64,000 nt of DNA, taken from the NCBI GenBank assembly GCA_026129905.1, contig JAHCHE010000036.1:1-64000 (forward strand), given 5' to 3'. This stretch comes from Bryobacteraceae bacterium. GTDB taxonomy: Bacteria > Acidobacteriota > Terriglobia > Bryobacterales > Bryobacteraceae. Positions 42,980-52,458 of the stretch are shown in pieces; position 1 is the stretch's first letter; every line of letters begins with the position of its first letter. Both the position numbers and the translations under genes were made by a program. The notes beneath the pieces are model-generated. The model ran no database searches and was not told where the DNA came from. It worked only from the letters and a program-made list of their open reading frames with translations.

Positions 42980-43002
42980 TCCGGGCGACGTCCCGGATTT
43001 TT
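42980..43002 (+). terminator. Rho-independent terminator after the exporter operon
   Basis: TCCGGG-CGACGT-CCCGGA hairpin (42980-42997) followed by a run of five T. It ends only 17 bases before the TonB receptor start, so it may also act as an attenuator for that gene. Confidence 0.6.
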
Positions 43003-43019
43003 CCGAGAAAGGACGTAAG

Positions 43020-46000
43020 GTGAACCAGTCAAAACTCACTCATCGTTTATCCATACTGACCTGGGTGGCCTTGCTCGCGCTGTGGTCGATCGCGGCGTTC
43101 GGGCAGGACTACCGGGCCAGGATACAAGGAACCGTAACCGACTCGAGCAACGCGGCGATTGTCGGCGCCAAAGTGACCATGCTGAACACGAAGACCGGGG
43201 TTGAGTCATCCCGGGAAACAAGTGAAACGGGTCATTATCTCTTCGACTTGGTGGAGCCGGGCGAATACAACATCACGGTGGAGAATGCCGGCTTCAGCAA
43301 GTTCGTCCAGGAAAAGGTCGGCGTGCTCTCGCGCGCCGACGTGACCGTGGACGTCCAGTTGACGCCGGGCGCGATTGTGGAGACGGTGACCGTCACCGCG
43401 GAGGTAGCGGCGCTGCAATTCAACACCGCCAAACTGGAGACGACGGTCGATCAGAAGCTCACACAGAGCCTGCCTCAGCTTTATCGCAACGTGTTTCTGC
43501 TCGCGCAACTGGATCCATCGGTGCAGAGCACGTCGTGGGGCGAGGACAACCCGTACGACACCTGGGCCTCCAATAACCTGCGGATCGGCGGCAGCGGCCA
43601 GTTTACGAACGATCTCCAGGTGGACGGCAGCGCCTCCGGCATCAGCGTCAAGACGGGCTACGTGCCGTCGCCGGACATGGTGCAGGAGGTCAACGTGCTG
43701 CAGAACGCCGTGGACGCCGAGTACGGCCATAGTTCCGGCTCGGCCATCAGCGTGGTGCTGAAATCGGGCACCAACGAATTCCACGGCAACGCCTTCTTCC
43801 AGGGCCAGCGTCCCTACTGGAACGCGCTGGAAAACCGGGTCTACCGCAGCGAGAATCAGACCCGCAACAACATGTGGGGCGCGACGCTCGGCGGGCCGAT
43901 CCTCAAGAACAAGCTGTTCAACTTCGTCGGGTTCGAGATGTGGACCAAGACGGAACCAGCCATGTTGTACAACACGGTGCCCACCGATCTGGAGCGCGCC
44001 GGGAATTTCTCGCAGTCGATCACCGGCGACGGCGACATGCGGCCCATTTTCGATCCATGGAGCACGCAGACGGCGGCCGACGGGACAATAACGCGCACGC
44101 CGTTTGCCGGCAATATGATTCCGAACAGCCGGATGAACGCCGTGGCCCTGAAATACATTGGGGCGCTCTGGAAGCCGAACGGGCCGGGCATCGACGCGTA
44201 CCACACCAACAACTTCGTGGTTTCCACGCCCATCAAGTACCCGTACAAGAACTTCTCCGACCGCGCCGACTACGTGGTGAACGATAAGCTTCGCGTATAC
44301 GGCCGGGCGAGCATCACGCGCACTCCGGTGCAGGTGACGGGCAACCCTACCGGTTCGCCGATGTTCATGTCGGATCGCGGCGCCGATTACAACATGACTT
44401 CGTACGCGGGAGACGCCACCTACGCCCTGAATGCCACAACCGTGCTCAACTTCCACGGCGGCTATCACAACTTCCGGGACACGTCGCATTTCGCCACGGA
44501 GTTCGCGCCGGAGTGGTCCTGGGAAGGGGTTTTTCCCAACCAGAATTTCTACGCCCCGGTATTCGCCGATCCCGGGATACCGAAGCTGATCCCGCGGATG
44601 AGCGTCTGCAATATCGAATACTCGTGCACCCACATGGGACCCGGCGGCGGGCTGTGGCATGAGACGCCGCACGCGTACGAGTTCACCGGGAAGATCGCGC
44701 AGCAGCGCGGCGCCCACTATCTGAAGGCCGGCGCGGACGTGCGGCGAAGCACCACCGACAGCCTGATTCTGCTGGTGAATCCGGGCTTCGGATTTGACGC
44801 CAACCCCACCTCGGCGACTTATAACAACCCCGACTTACTGACCTCCGGCGATCCCTATGCGACCTACCTGCTGGGCGCCATCGTTCCGACGGATATCGCC
44901 GGCTGGGGTTCCAACGGCAACGCATGGGACAGCGGAGCGACGGGGTTCCCGGTCAATATCAAGCCGAAAGTCGAATCGCGCTTCTACGGCTTCTATCTGA
45001 ACGACGACTGGAAGGTGTCGCGCAAACTGACGCTGAACCTCGGCCTGCGCTATGAGCGGGAATCGCCGTTCCAGGATGCGCTGCATCGCGAGACGCGGGC
45101 GCTCGACCTGAACGCGCCGATTCCGGAATTGCAGAGCCTCGCCATGCCGGCCGAGGTCAAGCAGTTCTACAACGGAAGCTGGAAGATGAACGGCGCTTTC
45201 CAGTTCGCCAGCGAAGACAACCCCGGCTCCTGGAATGGCGGCAAGGGCACGCTTTCGCCCCGCATCGGCGCCGCTTACCGCCTGAACGACAAGACGGTGC
45301 TCCGCGCCGCGTACGGACGCTATGTGACCCCGTGGACAACCAACAGCTCCCACGATCAGCTTAGCGGCTTCCCGATTTATGGTTTCAGTAACTTCACCGG
45401 CGCTCCGGACGCGATTCAAGGCGTCCCGCAGATGTCGATGGACAATCCCTTCCCCGCATCGAATCCGGTGGCGCCCGCGTATGGGAAGAGCCTCGGCATG
45501 TACACGATGCTGGGCGAGTCCATCTTCTACTTCGACCCGAACCGCCGGCGCAGCAACAGCGACCGCGTCAATGTTTCCGTACAGCGTCAACTGCCGGGCT
45601 CGATGGTGCTGGACGTGACCTACTTCCTCAACCGAACCGGTCAGCTTTTCCACAACGACTACAACATCAACCAGGTGGATCCGCGGATCGCCTACACCTA
45701 CAAAGAGCAGACGCTCGCCGTCGTGCCGAACCCGTTCTACGATCTCCTCCCGGTGGAGAAATTCCCGGGTCAACTTCGCTATCAGACCGACGTCGACGTC
45801 TTAAGCCTGGCGAGGCCCTATCCCCATTACGGCGATATCACCGTCGTGGACGGGCGCGAAGCGGGCTCGATGAAGTACCAGGCTTTGCAGATCAAGCTCC
45901 AGAAGAATTACAGCCACGGGGTTTCGATGCTGCTCGGCTACAGCTATAACGTCGAGAAAGACCAGCGTTTCTTCGACTCCATCGCCAACTACGACCACGT

Positions 46001-46541
46001 CTTCTCCTGGCAGGAACCCAACGGGAGTTACCGGCAACGGTTCACCGCGGCCGGCTCGTGGGACCTTCCCTTCGGGAAAGGGCGCCCATACTTGAGTCAT
46101 GCGCCCTACGTGCTGGACGCCATCGTCGGCGGGTGGAGGTTCAGCCCGGTGATACTCTGGCGCGGAGGCAACCTGCTGGGATTCGGCGCCATGGTGTGGG
46201 ACGGCACGGACCCGAAAGTGGACGACCCCACGCCCCAACACTGGTTCAATTCGGCCGCTTTCAAGAGACTGCCGGATTTCACCCCGCGAACCAATCCGTG
46301 GAACTTCGCCGGTCTGCGAGGACCGGGGGTCTTCAGCATGAACGCTTCCTTCGCGAAGGATTTCGCCGTGATCGAGCGGCTGCGGATGCAACTGCGAGCG
46401 GACGCGTTTAACCTGTTCAACAACATGAGCTGGGGCGACCCGTCCACCAGCGTGACCAGCGGCAACTTCGGCAAAATCACCAACCAGGCGAACTTGACCT
46501 ACGGGCGGCGCGTGCAACTCGGGCTGCGGCTCGAGTTCTAG
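43020..46541 (+). CDS. Oar-like TonB-dependent receptor with carboxypeptidase-regulatory domain
   Basis: Outer-membrane receptor of 1173 residues. A signal peptide (LSILTWVALLALWSIAAFGQ) precedes a CarboxypepD_reg fold (about 32-115; GTVTDSSNAAIVGAKV, GHYLFDLVEPGEY), a plug (about 120-250; IRVGG-like LRIGGSGQFTND, VQEVNVLQNAVDAEYG) and a beta barrel rich in aromatic strands ending with the terminal motif RVQLGLRLEF. This family is greatly expanded in Bryobacterales and is thought to take up oligosaccharides or other large nutrients. The GTG start follows AAGGA. No TonB, ExbB or SusD-like partner adjoins. Confidence 0.9.
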   Translation: MNQSKLTHRLSILTWVALLALWSIAAFGQDYRARIQGTVTDSSNAAIVGAKVTMLNTKTGVESSRETSETGHYLFDLVEPGEYNITVENAGFSKFVQEKVGVLSRADVTVDVQLTPGAIVETVTVTAEVAALQFNTAKLETTVDQKLTQSLPQLYRNVFLLAQLDPSVQSTSWGEDNPYDTWASNNLRIGGSGQFTNDLQVDGSASGISVKTGYVPSPDMVQEVNVLQNAVDAEYGHSSGSAISVVLKSGTNEFHGNAFFQGQRPYWNALENRVYRSENQTRNNMWGATLGGPILKNKLFNFVGFEMWTKTEPAMLYNTVPTDLERAGNFSQSITGDGDMRPIFDPWSTQTAADGTITRTPFAGNMIPNSRMNAVALKYIGALWKPNGPGIDAYHTNNFVVSTPIKYPYKNFSDRADYVVNDKLRVYGRASITRTPVQVTGNPTGSPMFMSDRGADYNMTSYAGDATYALNATTVLNFHGGYHNFRDTSHFATEFAPEWSWEGVFPNQNFYAPVFADPGIPKLIPRMSVCNIEYSCTHMGPGGGLWHETPHAYEFTGKIAQQRGAHYLKAGADVRRSTTDSLILLVNPGFGFDANPTSATYNNPDLLTSGDPYATYLLGAIVPTDIAGWGSNGNAWDSGATGFPVNIKPKVESRFYGFYLNDDWKVSRKLTLNLGLRYERESPFQDALHRETRALDLNAPIPELQSLAMPAEVKQFYNGSWKMNGAFQFASEDNPGSWNGGKGTLSPRIGAAYRLNDKTVLRAAYGRYVTPWTTNSSHDQLSGFPIYGFSNFTGAPDAIQGVPQMSMDNPFPASNPVAPAYGKSLGMYTMLGESIFYFDPNRRRSNSDRVNVSVQRQLPGSMVLDVTYFLNRTGQLFHNDYNINQVDPRIAYTYKEQTLAVVPNPFYDLLPVEKFPGQLRYQTDVDVLSLARPYPHYGDITVVDGREAGSMKYQALQIKLQKNYSHGVSMLLGYSYNVEKDQRFFDSIANYDHVFSWQEPNGSYRQRFTAAGSWDLPFGKGRPYLSHAPYVLDAIVGGWRFSPVILWRGGNLLGFGAMVWDGTDPKVDDPTPQHWFNSAAFKRLPDFTPRTNPWNFAGLRGPGVFSMNASFAKDFAVIERLRMQLRADAFNLFNNMSWGDPSTSVTSGNFGKITNQANLTYGRRVQLGLRLEF

Positions 46542-46593
46542 GCGCCGCCGCGCGGCTGCCGGTCAACCGCCGGCAGACCGCGGAATCCGCAAG

Positions 46594-46635
46594 GCCCCCT
46601 CTTCGCTTCCCAGGCGGGAGGGGGCTCTTTTTCTT
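46594..46635 (+). terminator. Rho-independent terminator after the TonB receptor
   Basis: GCCCCCTC (46594-46601) pairs with GAGGGGGC (46618-46625), followed by TCTTTTTCTT. The stem is strong and the T-tract clear. Confidence 0.85.
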
Positions 46636-46686
46636 GGGGCCGTCCACGGCTCGGCGCCGTTCGCTGTACCCTGAATACATCAGCCC

Positions 46687-49638
46687 ATGACGACTCCCTT
46701 TTCCCTCTGTTGCCGGGCGTGCGCCTGCGCGCTCGTTCTGCTGGCGGCTTCGTGCGGGCGCGAGGCGTCGAAGCCTCCGTTCTCCCCCGAGCAGTCGATC
46801 GCGATGATGCAGATCGCCGACGGCTACACGGTTGAGCCGTTCGCGGCCGAGCCTGACGTGGTCTCGCCGGTGGCGATGGAAATCGACGAAGACGGCCGCA
46901 TCTATGTGGTGGAGGACCGGGGCTACCCGCTGAATTCCGAGGGTCGCGTGGGCCGGATCAAGCTGCTGGAGGACACCAACGGCGACGGGCGGCCCGACCG
47001 CGTCACCACCTTCGCGGACCAGCTTGTTCTGCCCACCGGGGTCATGCGGTGGCGGAAGGGCATCCTGGTAACGGACGCTCCGGACCTGTGGTACCTGGAG
47101 GACACCAACGGCGACGGCAAGGCCGACGTGCGCAAGAAGATGCTGACCGGGTTTGCGTTCACCAACCCGCAGCACACCGTAAACGGTCCGGTCTACGGGC
47201 TCGACAACTGGATCCACCTGGCGCACGAGAATCCAACCACCGCCATCATCTTCGACAAGTTCAGCGACCGGGGCAGCGACATTACGTTTGTGGACCGCCC
47301 GGAGGTCGCGTTGACGGAACGCGGGCGCAACATCCGGTTCCGCCCCCACACGTTCGAGATCGAGGCGCTGTCCGGCCCATCGCAGTTCGGCCACGCCTTC
47401 GACGACTTCGGCCGGCACTTCGTGATGAACAACACCTACCACGCGCGGCACGAGGTGATCGAAGCGCGGTACCTGAAGCGGAATCCGGACCTGCCGGTGG
47501 CGAGCGCCGTCGAGGACATCTCCGATCACGGCCGCCCCGCGAAGGTCTACCCGATCGTCGCCAGCACGCGGTTCGAGATGCTGACGAACATCGGCGAGTT
47601 CACCTCCGCCTGCGGGATGACGTTCTGGCGCGGCGGGGTGTTCGTGGCCGAGCCGGCGCACAACGTGGTGCACCGGGACATCTACTCGCCCGCCGGTCCC
47701 ACCTTCGCGGCGAGCCGCGACCGCGAGGCGGCCGAATTTCTGGCTTCGCGCGACCCGTGGTTCCGGCCGGTGAACTTCTATGCGGGTCCCGACGGGGCGC
47801 TCTACATGATGGATTTCTACCGGCTGGTGATTGAGCATCCGGAGTGGATGTCGGAAGAGGCTTTCCGGCAAAAGAAGGACCTCGCGGCCGGGCTCGACCG
47901 CGGACGGATCTATCGGATCACCGCGAAAGAGGCGCGGCAAGATATCGGCATACCGATCCGGCTCGGCGCCGCGGCGCCCGCGGAACTGGTACAACACCTG
48001 GCCAGCGAGAATCCCTGGTGGCGTCGCACCGCGCAGCGGCTGCTGGTCGACCGCAAGCCGCCGGAAGCGGCGCCTCTGCTTGCCGGCATGGCCGCGTCGC
48101 ACGGTTCCCCGGTGGCCCGGACGCACGCGCTGTGGACGCTCGAGGGTTTGGGACGCCTCGATAACGCTCTGATCGAGAAGGCGCTCGAGGACAGCTCGCC
48201 GGGGGTGCGGGAGAACGCCATCCGCCTGGCCGAGCCGCGCATGGCGGCCGCCCCTGAGCTTGTCCGGCGTCTGCTGGCGATGGAAACCGACCCCGACGCG
48301 CGCGTGCGGTTCCAGTTGCTCTGTACGCTGGGGTTCATCTCGACCCCGGCGTCTCAGGCGGTGCGAGACCGGCTGCTGGCGGCCGATTTCGACAATCGTT
48401 GGACGCAGATCGCGGCGCTCAGCGCTTCGCCGGATGAAGCGACGCGGTTGTTCGCTTTTGCTGTCCGCGAGTCCGCTCCGGCCTCCGTGTTTCGTCAGGC
48501 CGCGGCGGTGATCGGCGCCCGCGGGCGCGCCAACGAACTGCAGGACGTGCTGGCCGCCGTCAGCCGCCCGGGCCGAGGCGAGTGGCGGACGGCCGCGCTG
48601 GAGGGCCTGGCTGCCGGCTGGCGCGGCAAGGAGAATCTCCCGCCCTCCATTGAGCGGCAGTTGCTGCAGGTATTCGGCGCCGGCGAACCGCCGGTGCGCA
48701 GGGTGGCGTTGCGCGTGCTGGAGCGCGCCGGCTTAACCCAATCGACCCATACGCGGGAAGCGCTGAACCGCGCGGCAAAGCTGGCCGCGGCGCGGAACGA
48801 GAACGCGGACCTTCGCGCCGATGCGATCGGCTTGCTGGCGTTGTCGGATCCGCCCGCCCGCCACGCGCTGTTCGAGAGCCTCGTGAATCCGAACGAGCCC
48901 GAATCCGTGCAGGCCGCCGCCGTCCGCGCCATCGGCTACATCCCGGGCGAGCAGCCCGGCGCGTTCCTGTTGAAGAACTGGCGCGCTTTCACCGCGGACG
49001 TGCGGATGGAAGCGGCCGACGCGCTGTTGCGGGATCCGGCGCGCGTGCCGCTGGTAGTGGCGGCGCTCAAGGACGAAGAGATTCAACCCTGGTCGCTGGC
49101 GTTCCGGCACCGGCGGCAATTGATTATGCACCGCGACCCGGCCATCCGCGACGCGGCGCGCCCGCTGCTGGAGGAAGCGCAAGGGGAGCGGTCGAAAGTA
49201 ATTGCGCGCTATCAGCCGGCGCTCGAACGGGCCGGCGATCCCGGGCGCGGGAAAGCGGTCTTCGAATCGGTCTGCGCCAAGTGTCACAAGCTGAGCGGCA
49301 AGGGCGCCGAAGTGGGCCCGGACCTGGCGACGGTGCGACACCAAACCAAGCAGGTGCTGCTGACGGCGATCCTGGATCCGAACCAGTCCATCTCGCAAGG
49401 CTACGAAGCGTACGTCGTGGAAAGAGTCTCGGGCGGCGCCGTCGACGGCGTGATGGGGCCGCAGACGGCAACTACAATCACGCTGCGCCACGAGGAGGGG
49501 AAGGAGGACGTTATCCCGCGCAGCGACATCCGGAACATGTACGCCGCGAACCTCTCCGCGATGCCGGCCGACCTCGAAAAACAGGTAGACGTCCAGCAGA
49601 TGGCCGACCTCCTGGAGTACATCAAGGCCGCGAATTAG
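46687..49638 (+). CDS. PVC-type propeller / HEAT / cytochrome c lipoprotein
   Basis: Exported protein of 983 residues. A lipobox-like LLAASC at about residue 23 precedes a membrane-bound-dehydrogenase-type beta propeller (about 45-400; repeated EDTNGDGRPDR / EDTNGDGKADV, TGVMRWRKGILV), then HEAT-like helical repeats (about 430-820) and a C-terminal cytochrome c domain with CAKCH at about 862. This is the architecture called PVC-type haem-binding CxxCH protein in Planctomycetes, Verrucomicrobia and Acidobacteria. It probably oxidises a sugar or alcohol and passes electrons to haem c; the substrate is unknown. It is preceded by a terminator and is its own unit. Confidence 0.85.
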   Translation: MTTPFSLCCRACACALVLLAASCGREASKPPFSPEQSIAMMQIADGYTVEPFAAEPDVVSPVAMEIDEDGRIYVVEDRGYPLNSEGRVGRIKLLEDTNGDGRPDRVTTFADQLVLPTGVMRWRKGILVTDAPDLWYLEDTNGDGKADVRKKMLTGFAFTNPQHTVNGPVYGLDNWIHLAHENPTTAIIFDKFSDRGSDITFVDRPEVALTERGRNIRFRPHTFEIEALSGPSQFGHAFDDFGRHFVMNNTYHARHEVIEARYLKRNPDLPVASAVEDISDHGRPAKVYPIVASTRFEMLTNIGEFTSACGMTFWRGGVFVAEPAHNVVHRDIYSPAGPTFAASRDREAAEFLASRDPWFRPVNFYAGPDGALYMMDFYRLVIEHPEWMSEEAFRQKKDLAAGLDRGRIYRITAKEARQDIGIPIRLGAAAPAELVQHLASENPWWRRTAQRLLVDRKPPEAAPLLAGMAASHGSPVARTHALWTLEGLGRLDNALIEKALEDSSPGVRENAIRLAEPRMAAAPELVRRLLAMETDPDARVRFQLLCTLGFISTPASQAVRDRLLAADFDNRWTQIAALSASPDEATRLFAFAVRESAPASVFRQAAAVIGARGRANELQDVLAAVSRPGRGEWRTAALEGLAAGWRGKENLPPSIERQLLQVFGAGEPPVRRVALRVLERAGLTQSTHTREALNRAAKLAAARNENADLRADAIGLLALSDPPARHALFESLVNPNEPESVQAAAVRAIGYIPGEQPGAFLLKNWRAFTADVRMEAADALLRDPARVPLVVAALKDEEIQPWSLAFRHRRQLIMHRDPAIRDAARPLLEEAQGERSKVIARYQPALERAGDPGRGKAVFESVCAKCHKLSGKGAEVGPDLATVRHQTKQVLLTAILDPNQSISQGYEAYVVERVSGGAVDGVMGPQTATTITLRHEEGKEDVIPRSDIRNMYAANLSAMPADLEKQVDVQQMADLLEYIKAAN

Positions 49639-50480
49639 TTGCGGGGCGTTTCGTTCTCCTCCGCGATCCTGTAGGCCTCCCGTTTCGGCAGCCCGAATTC
49701 CCGGGCCACGGCCTTGATGGCGTCCATCCGAGACGCGCCGGCGCGGGTCCGGGCCTCTATCTCGGCTCGGATCGCCAGCGGATCCGCCGGTCGCGCGGCC
49801 GGCTTCTCCGGTCTGCCCACGACGATCGTGAACTCGCCCTTGACGGAGGACCGCGACGCAAGCTCCTCCCGGATCGCGGCCGCAGTACCGCGAAGGAACT
49901 CTTCGTGGACTTTCGTCAGTTCGCGCGCTGTCGCCATCTGCCGCTCCCCGAATGCCCGATCCAGATCCGCCAGCGTCTCCAGGATCCGGTGCGGCGCTTC
50001 GTAGAACACGAGGGTGCAATCAAGCGCCTTCAGCCCCTCGAGCGTTCTCATTCGCGGACCGGCTTTCGATGGCAGGAAGCCCGCGAAGTAGAACGAGTCC
50101 GTCTCGAGTCCGGAAGCCGCCAGGGCGGTTAGGACCGCCGAGGGGCCCGGAATAGGGATAACCCGTATGCCTTGCTCGATGGCGAGGGTTACCAGCCGGC
50201 GGCCCGGGTCGGAAATCAGCGGCGTCCCCGCGTCGGAGACCAGAGCGATATCCGCCCCGGCGGCCAGTTTTTCCGTCAGCGCCGCGGCGCGTTCCGCTTC
50301 ATTATGTTCGTGATAGCTGACGGTCGGCTTCTTGATTCCCAGCTCGTTCAGCAACTTCTGGGTATGGCGAGTGTCTTCACAGGCGATCAGGTCCACCTCG
50401 CGGAGGATGCGGGCCGCCCGAGCGGTAATGTCTTCCAGATTGCCGATCGGAGTTGCCACCAAAAAGAGTACGCCCGCCAT
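49635..50480 (-). CDS. rsmI: 16S rRNA (cytidine-1402-2'-O)-methyltransferase
   Basis: SAM-dependent rRNA methyltransferase of 281 residues, tetrapyrrole-methylase fold. LFLVATPIGNLEDIT, CEDTRHTQKLL, LVSDAGTPLISDPG and IPGPSAVLTALAASG are the family's signature motifs. The ATG at 50480 gives the conserved N-terminus; upstream extension is not conserved-looking. It is convergent with the propeller lipoprotein, their stop codons overlapping by four bases. Confidence 0.95.
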   Translation of the reverse strand: MAGVLFLVATPIGNLEDITARAARILREVDLIACEDTRHTQKLLNELGIKKPTVSYHEHNEAERAAALTEKLAAGADIALVSDAGTPLISDPGRRLVTLAIEQGIRVIPIPGPSAVLTALAASGLETDSFYFAGFLPSKAGPRMRTLEGLKALDCTLVFYEAPHRILETLADLDRAFGERQMATARELTKVHEEFLRGTAAAIREELASRSSVKGEFTIVVGRPEKPAARPADPLAIRAEIEARTRAGASRMDAIKAVAREFGLPKREAYRIAEENETPRN

Positions 50481-50578
50481 CCGTGTGGTCAGTATCCCTA
50501 ATTCCTTGTCAGGAATCCACCGATAGAAGGAGTGAGAATGTGCCCCGGGATCGTGGCACTTAAAATGAGAGGAGTTCG

Positions 50579-51097
50579 ATGCACCAGGATACGCCCGCGG
50601 ATATCTTCGGTCTCCGCGAATCCCCGCGGGAACACTGGACGCCGTACCCCCGAGATGAGGGAGATCGCCCAACCTCCGGACGTTCCCGCTCCTCGAAAGC
50701 CCGCGGCGGCTGGGTTTGGATTCCCCTGTCCTTTATCTTTCTGCTTCTCGGAAGCGTCCTCGGCTTCCAGGTTGCGCTAAGCGTCCGGTCTCGGGTTTCG
50801 GACACGCCGCGCGAAGATCCATATGCTCTGAATCTGTCGGCTACCCCTTCGGCGGACAGCGTCCATCTGCGTTGGGACCGGCAGGCGCCGGTGATCCGCC
50901 AGGCGGAGCGCGGCGCGCTTTATATTGAGGAAGCCGGTTCGGAGAAAATCGTGGATCTCGATATCGGCCACCTTCGCCACGGCAGCGTCATCTACCGTAA
51001 AGGCTCCAATGATGTTCGGTTCCGCATGGAGGTGTTCGTCAAGGACAAGTCCAGCGTCTCGGAGACGCTACAGTTTCATCTGCCGGCCGGCAGGTAG
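50579..51097 (+). CDS. Membrane-anchored hypothetical protein with beta-rich domain
   Basis: Protein of 172 residues: a polar Ser/Arg-rich cytoplasmic N-terminus (1-43), one helix (about 44-66; WVWIPLSFIFLLLGSVLGFQVAL) and an extracytoplasmic beta-rich segment (about 80-170; LNLSATPSADSVHLRWDR ... RMEVFVKD) with a fibronectin-III-like feel. A GAGGAG ribosome site precedes the ATG. It is divergent from rsmI. Function unknown. Confidence 0.7.
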   Translation: MHQDTPADIFGLRESPREHWTPYPRDEGDRPTSGRSRSSKARGGWVWIPLSFIFLLLGSVLGFQVALSVRSRVSDTPREDPYALNLSATPSADSVHLRWDRQAPVIRQAERGALYIEEAGSEKIVDLDIGHLRHGSVIYRKGSNDVRFRMEVFVKDKSSVSETLQFHLPAGR

Positions 51098-51154
51098 CGT
51101 CGGGAGGAGCGCCGCCACGCCGAATGGGGTGAAGGCCTTCCCTCGTCCCGACGC
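51097..51154. terminator. Hairpin between convergent genes
   Basis: GCGTCGGGA (51097-51105) and TCCCGACGC (51146-51154) form a perfect 9-bp inverted repeat between two convergent stop codons. There is no T-run, so it could be a weak bidirectional terminator. Confidence 0.35.
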
Positions 51155-51170
51155 GCTGCCACCATCCGCT

Positions 51171-52316
51171 CTACGCTGTCAGCCGCAGAGTATCCCGGGG
51201 CACTCGCCGCTCAGGAATGCGCCGGGTCCTGCGACGTACCCCGATCGTCACCAGCGCGTCCTCCTCGGGTTCGTCGTCGCTCTCTATCGCCGCCACGACC
51301 TCCCAACGCCGCGCGGCTTCAACATACTCCAGGCGGACCGTAGCTCCCGGCCGGATTTTGTCGGCCGCCACCAGCGCCGCCATCGGTTGGATCAGCCGCC
51401 GGTGCAGCGTCCGCTTCAGTTCCCTGGCGCCGTACTCGGGGCTGGTTCCCTCGCCCAGCAACTGCTGACGCGCGCGCTCCGGCACGTCGATAGCAAACGC
51501 GGCCGCGCCCAGCCGGTTGCACACCTGGGTCTGAAAGTCCTCGATTTGCTGATCCAGGATCGACGATAGCGACTCGGCGGCGAGCGGCTCGTAGGTCACA
51601 ACGGCGTCGATGCGGTTGACGAATTCCGGCGAGAATCGCTTCCTCACCGCCGACAGACCGATCTTCTCGAGCCTCCGGCCCAGCCCGTCCGCCGGCGTTC
51701 CCATCGCCGCGCGAAAGCCGATTCCCGGCCGGATCTCCCGAAACATTTCCTTCGCGCCCAGGTTGCTGGTCAGGAAGATGATGCTGTTTTCGAAATTCAC
51801 CACGGTATTGTCGCCCAGGTGGAGAACGCCCTTGTCCAGCACGCCGAGCAGCAGCCGGCCGAGCGATGGCGCGGCCTTTTCCACCTCGTCGAACAGCACC
51901 AGCGACAAACCGCACCGGTCGCTGGTGGTGGAATTGAGTTTTTGCTGCGTGATCATCGGCTGCGTTTCCCGGTGGCCGAGATATCCCGGAGGCGCCCCGA
52001 TCAACCGGGCGACTTCGTGTTCCATCTGGAACTCGCCGCAATCGATGCGAAGCAGGTTCCTCTCACTGCCGTGCAGTACTTCCGCCAGCGCTTCGACGGT
52101 CTTCGTCTTGCCGGTACCCGTCGGGCCCAGCAGAAGGAAAACCCCTACCGGCCGGCCTGTTGGGGCAAGGTTCGCCTGGTGCATGCGGACGTACGGAACC
52201 ACTGCATCGATGGCTCGCGGTTGCCCGACAAGCTTCGAAGCCAGCGCTTCCGCAAGATCGGCCGTCGGATCCAGGCCGCTCCTTCGCGCGGGGATATACT
52301 TGATCGCGTCGCTCAT
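51171..52316 (-). CDS. Stand-alone ClpB/ClpC D2-like AAA+ ATPase
   Basis: AAA+ protein of 381 residues with one ATPase module and the ClpB-D2-small C-terminal domain. Walker A GPTGTGKT at 64-71, Walker B LVLFDEVEK at 139-147, LTSNLGAKEM (sensor 1) and RKRFSPEFVNRID (arginine finger region) are present, as is the pore-loop-like GAPPGYLGH. There is no N-domain, no D1 ring and no middle domain, so it is much shorter than ClpA/B/C. Its substrate and partners are unknown. It lies downstream of the epimerase gene with a 142-base gap. Confidence 0.82.
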   Translation of the reverse strand: MSDAIKYIPARRSGLDPTADLAEALASKLVGQPRAIDAVVPYVRMHQANLAPTGRPVGVFLLLGPTGTGKTKTVEALAEVLHGSERNLLRIDCGEFQMEHEVARLIGAPPGYLGHRETQPMITQQKLNSTTSDRCGLSLVLFDEVEKAAPSLGRLLLGVLDKGVLHLGDNTVVNFENSIIFLTSNLGAKEMFREIRPGIGFRAAMGTPADGLGRRLEKIGLSAVRKRFSPEFVNRIDAVVTYEPLAAESLSSILDQQIEDFQTQVCNRLGAAAFAIDVPERARQQLLGEGTSPEYGARELKRTLHRRLIQPMAALVAADKIRPGATVRLEYVEAARRWEVVAAIESDDEPEEDALVTIGVRRRTRRIPERRVPRDTLRLTA

Positions 52317-52458
52317 GAATGTTCTCCTCTAATCCGGGCGGATGGGAAAGCGCCTTCGACAGGAAAGCTATAAATCTCGGCTTGGAACCCCGGACGGGAC
52401 CCGTTCGGGCCGGAAAGCCGCAGGCGTCATTCTCAACGTCGATTATACTCGACGCCTG

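Noticed and set aside
46477-48126. A ~550-codon minus-strand open frame
   Set aside because: It runs opposite the TonB receptor end and propeller lipoprotein, both well supported; composition artefact.
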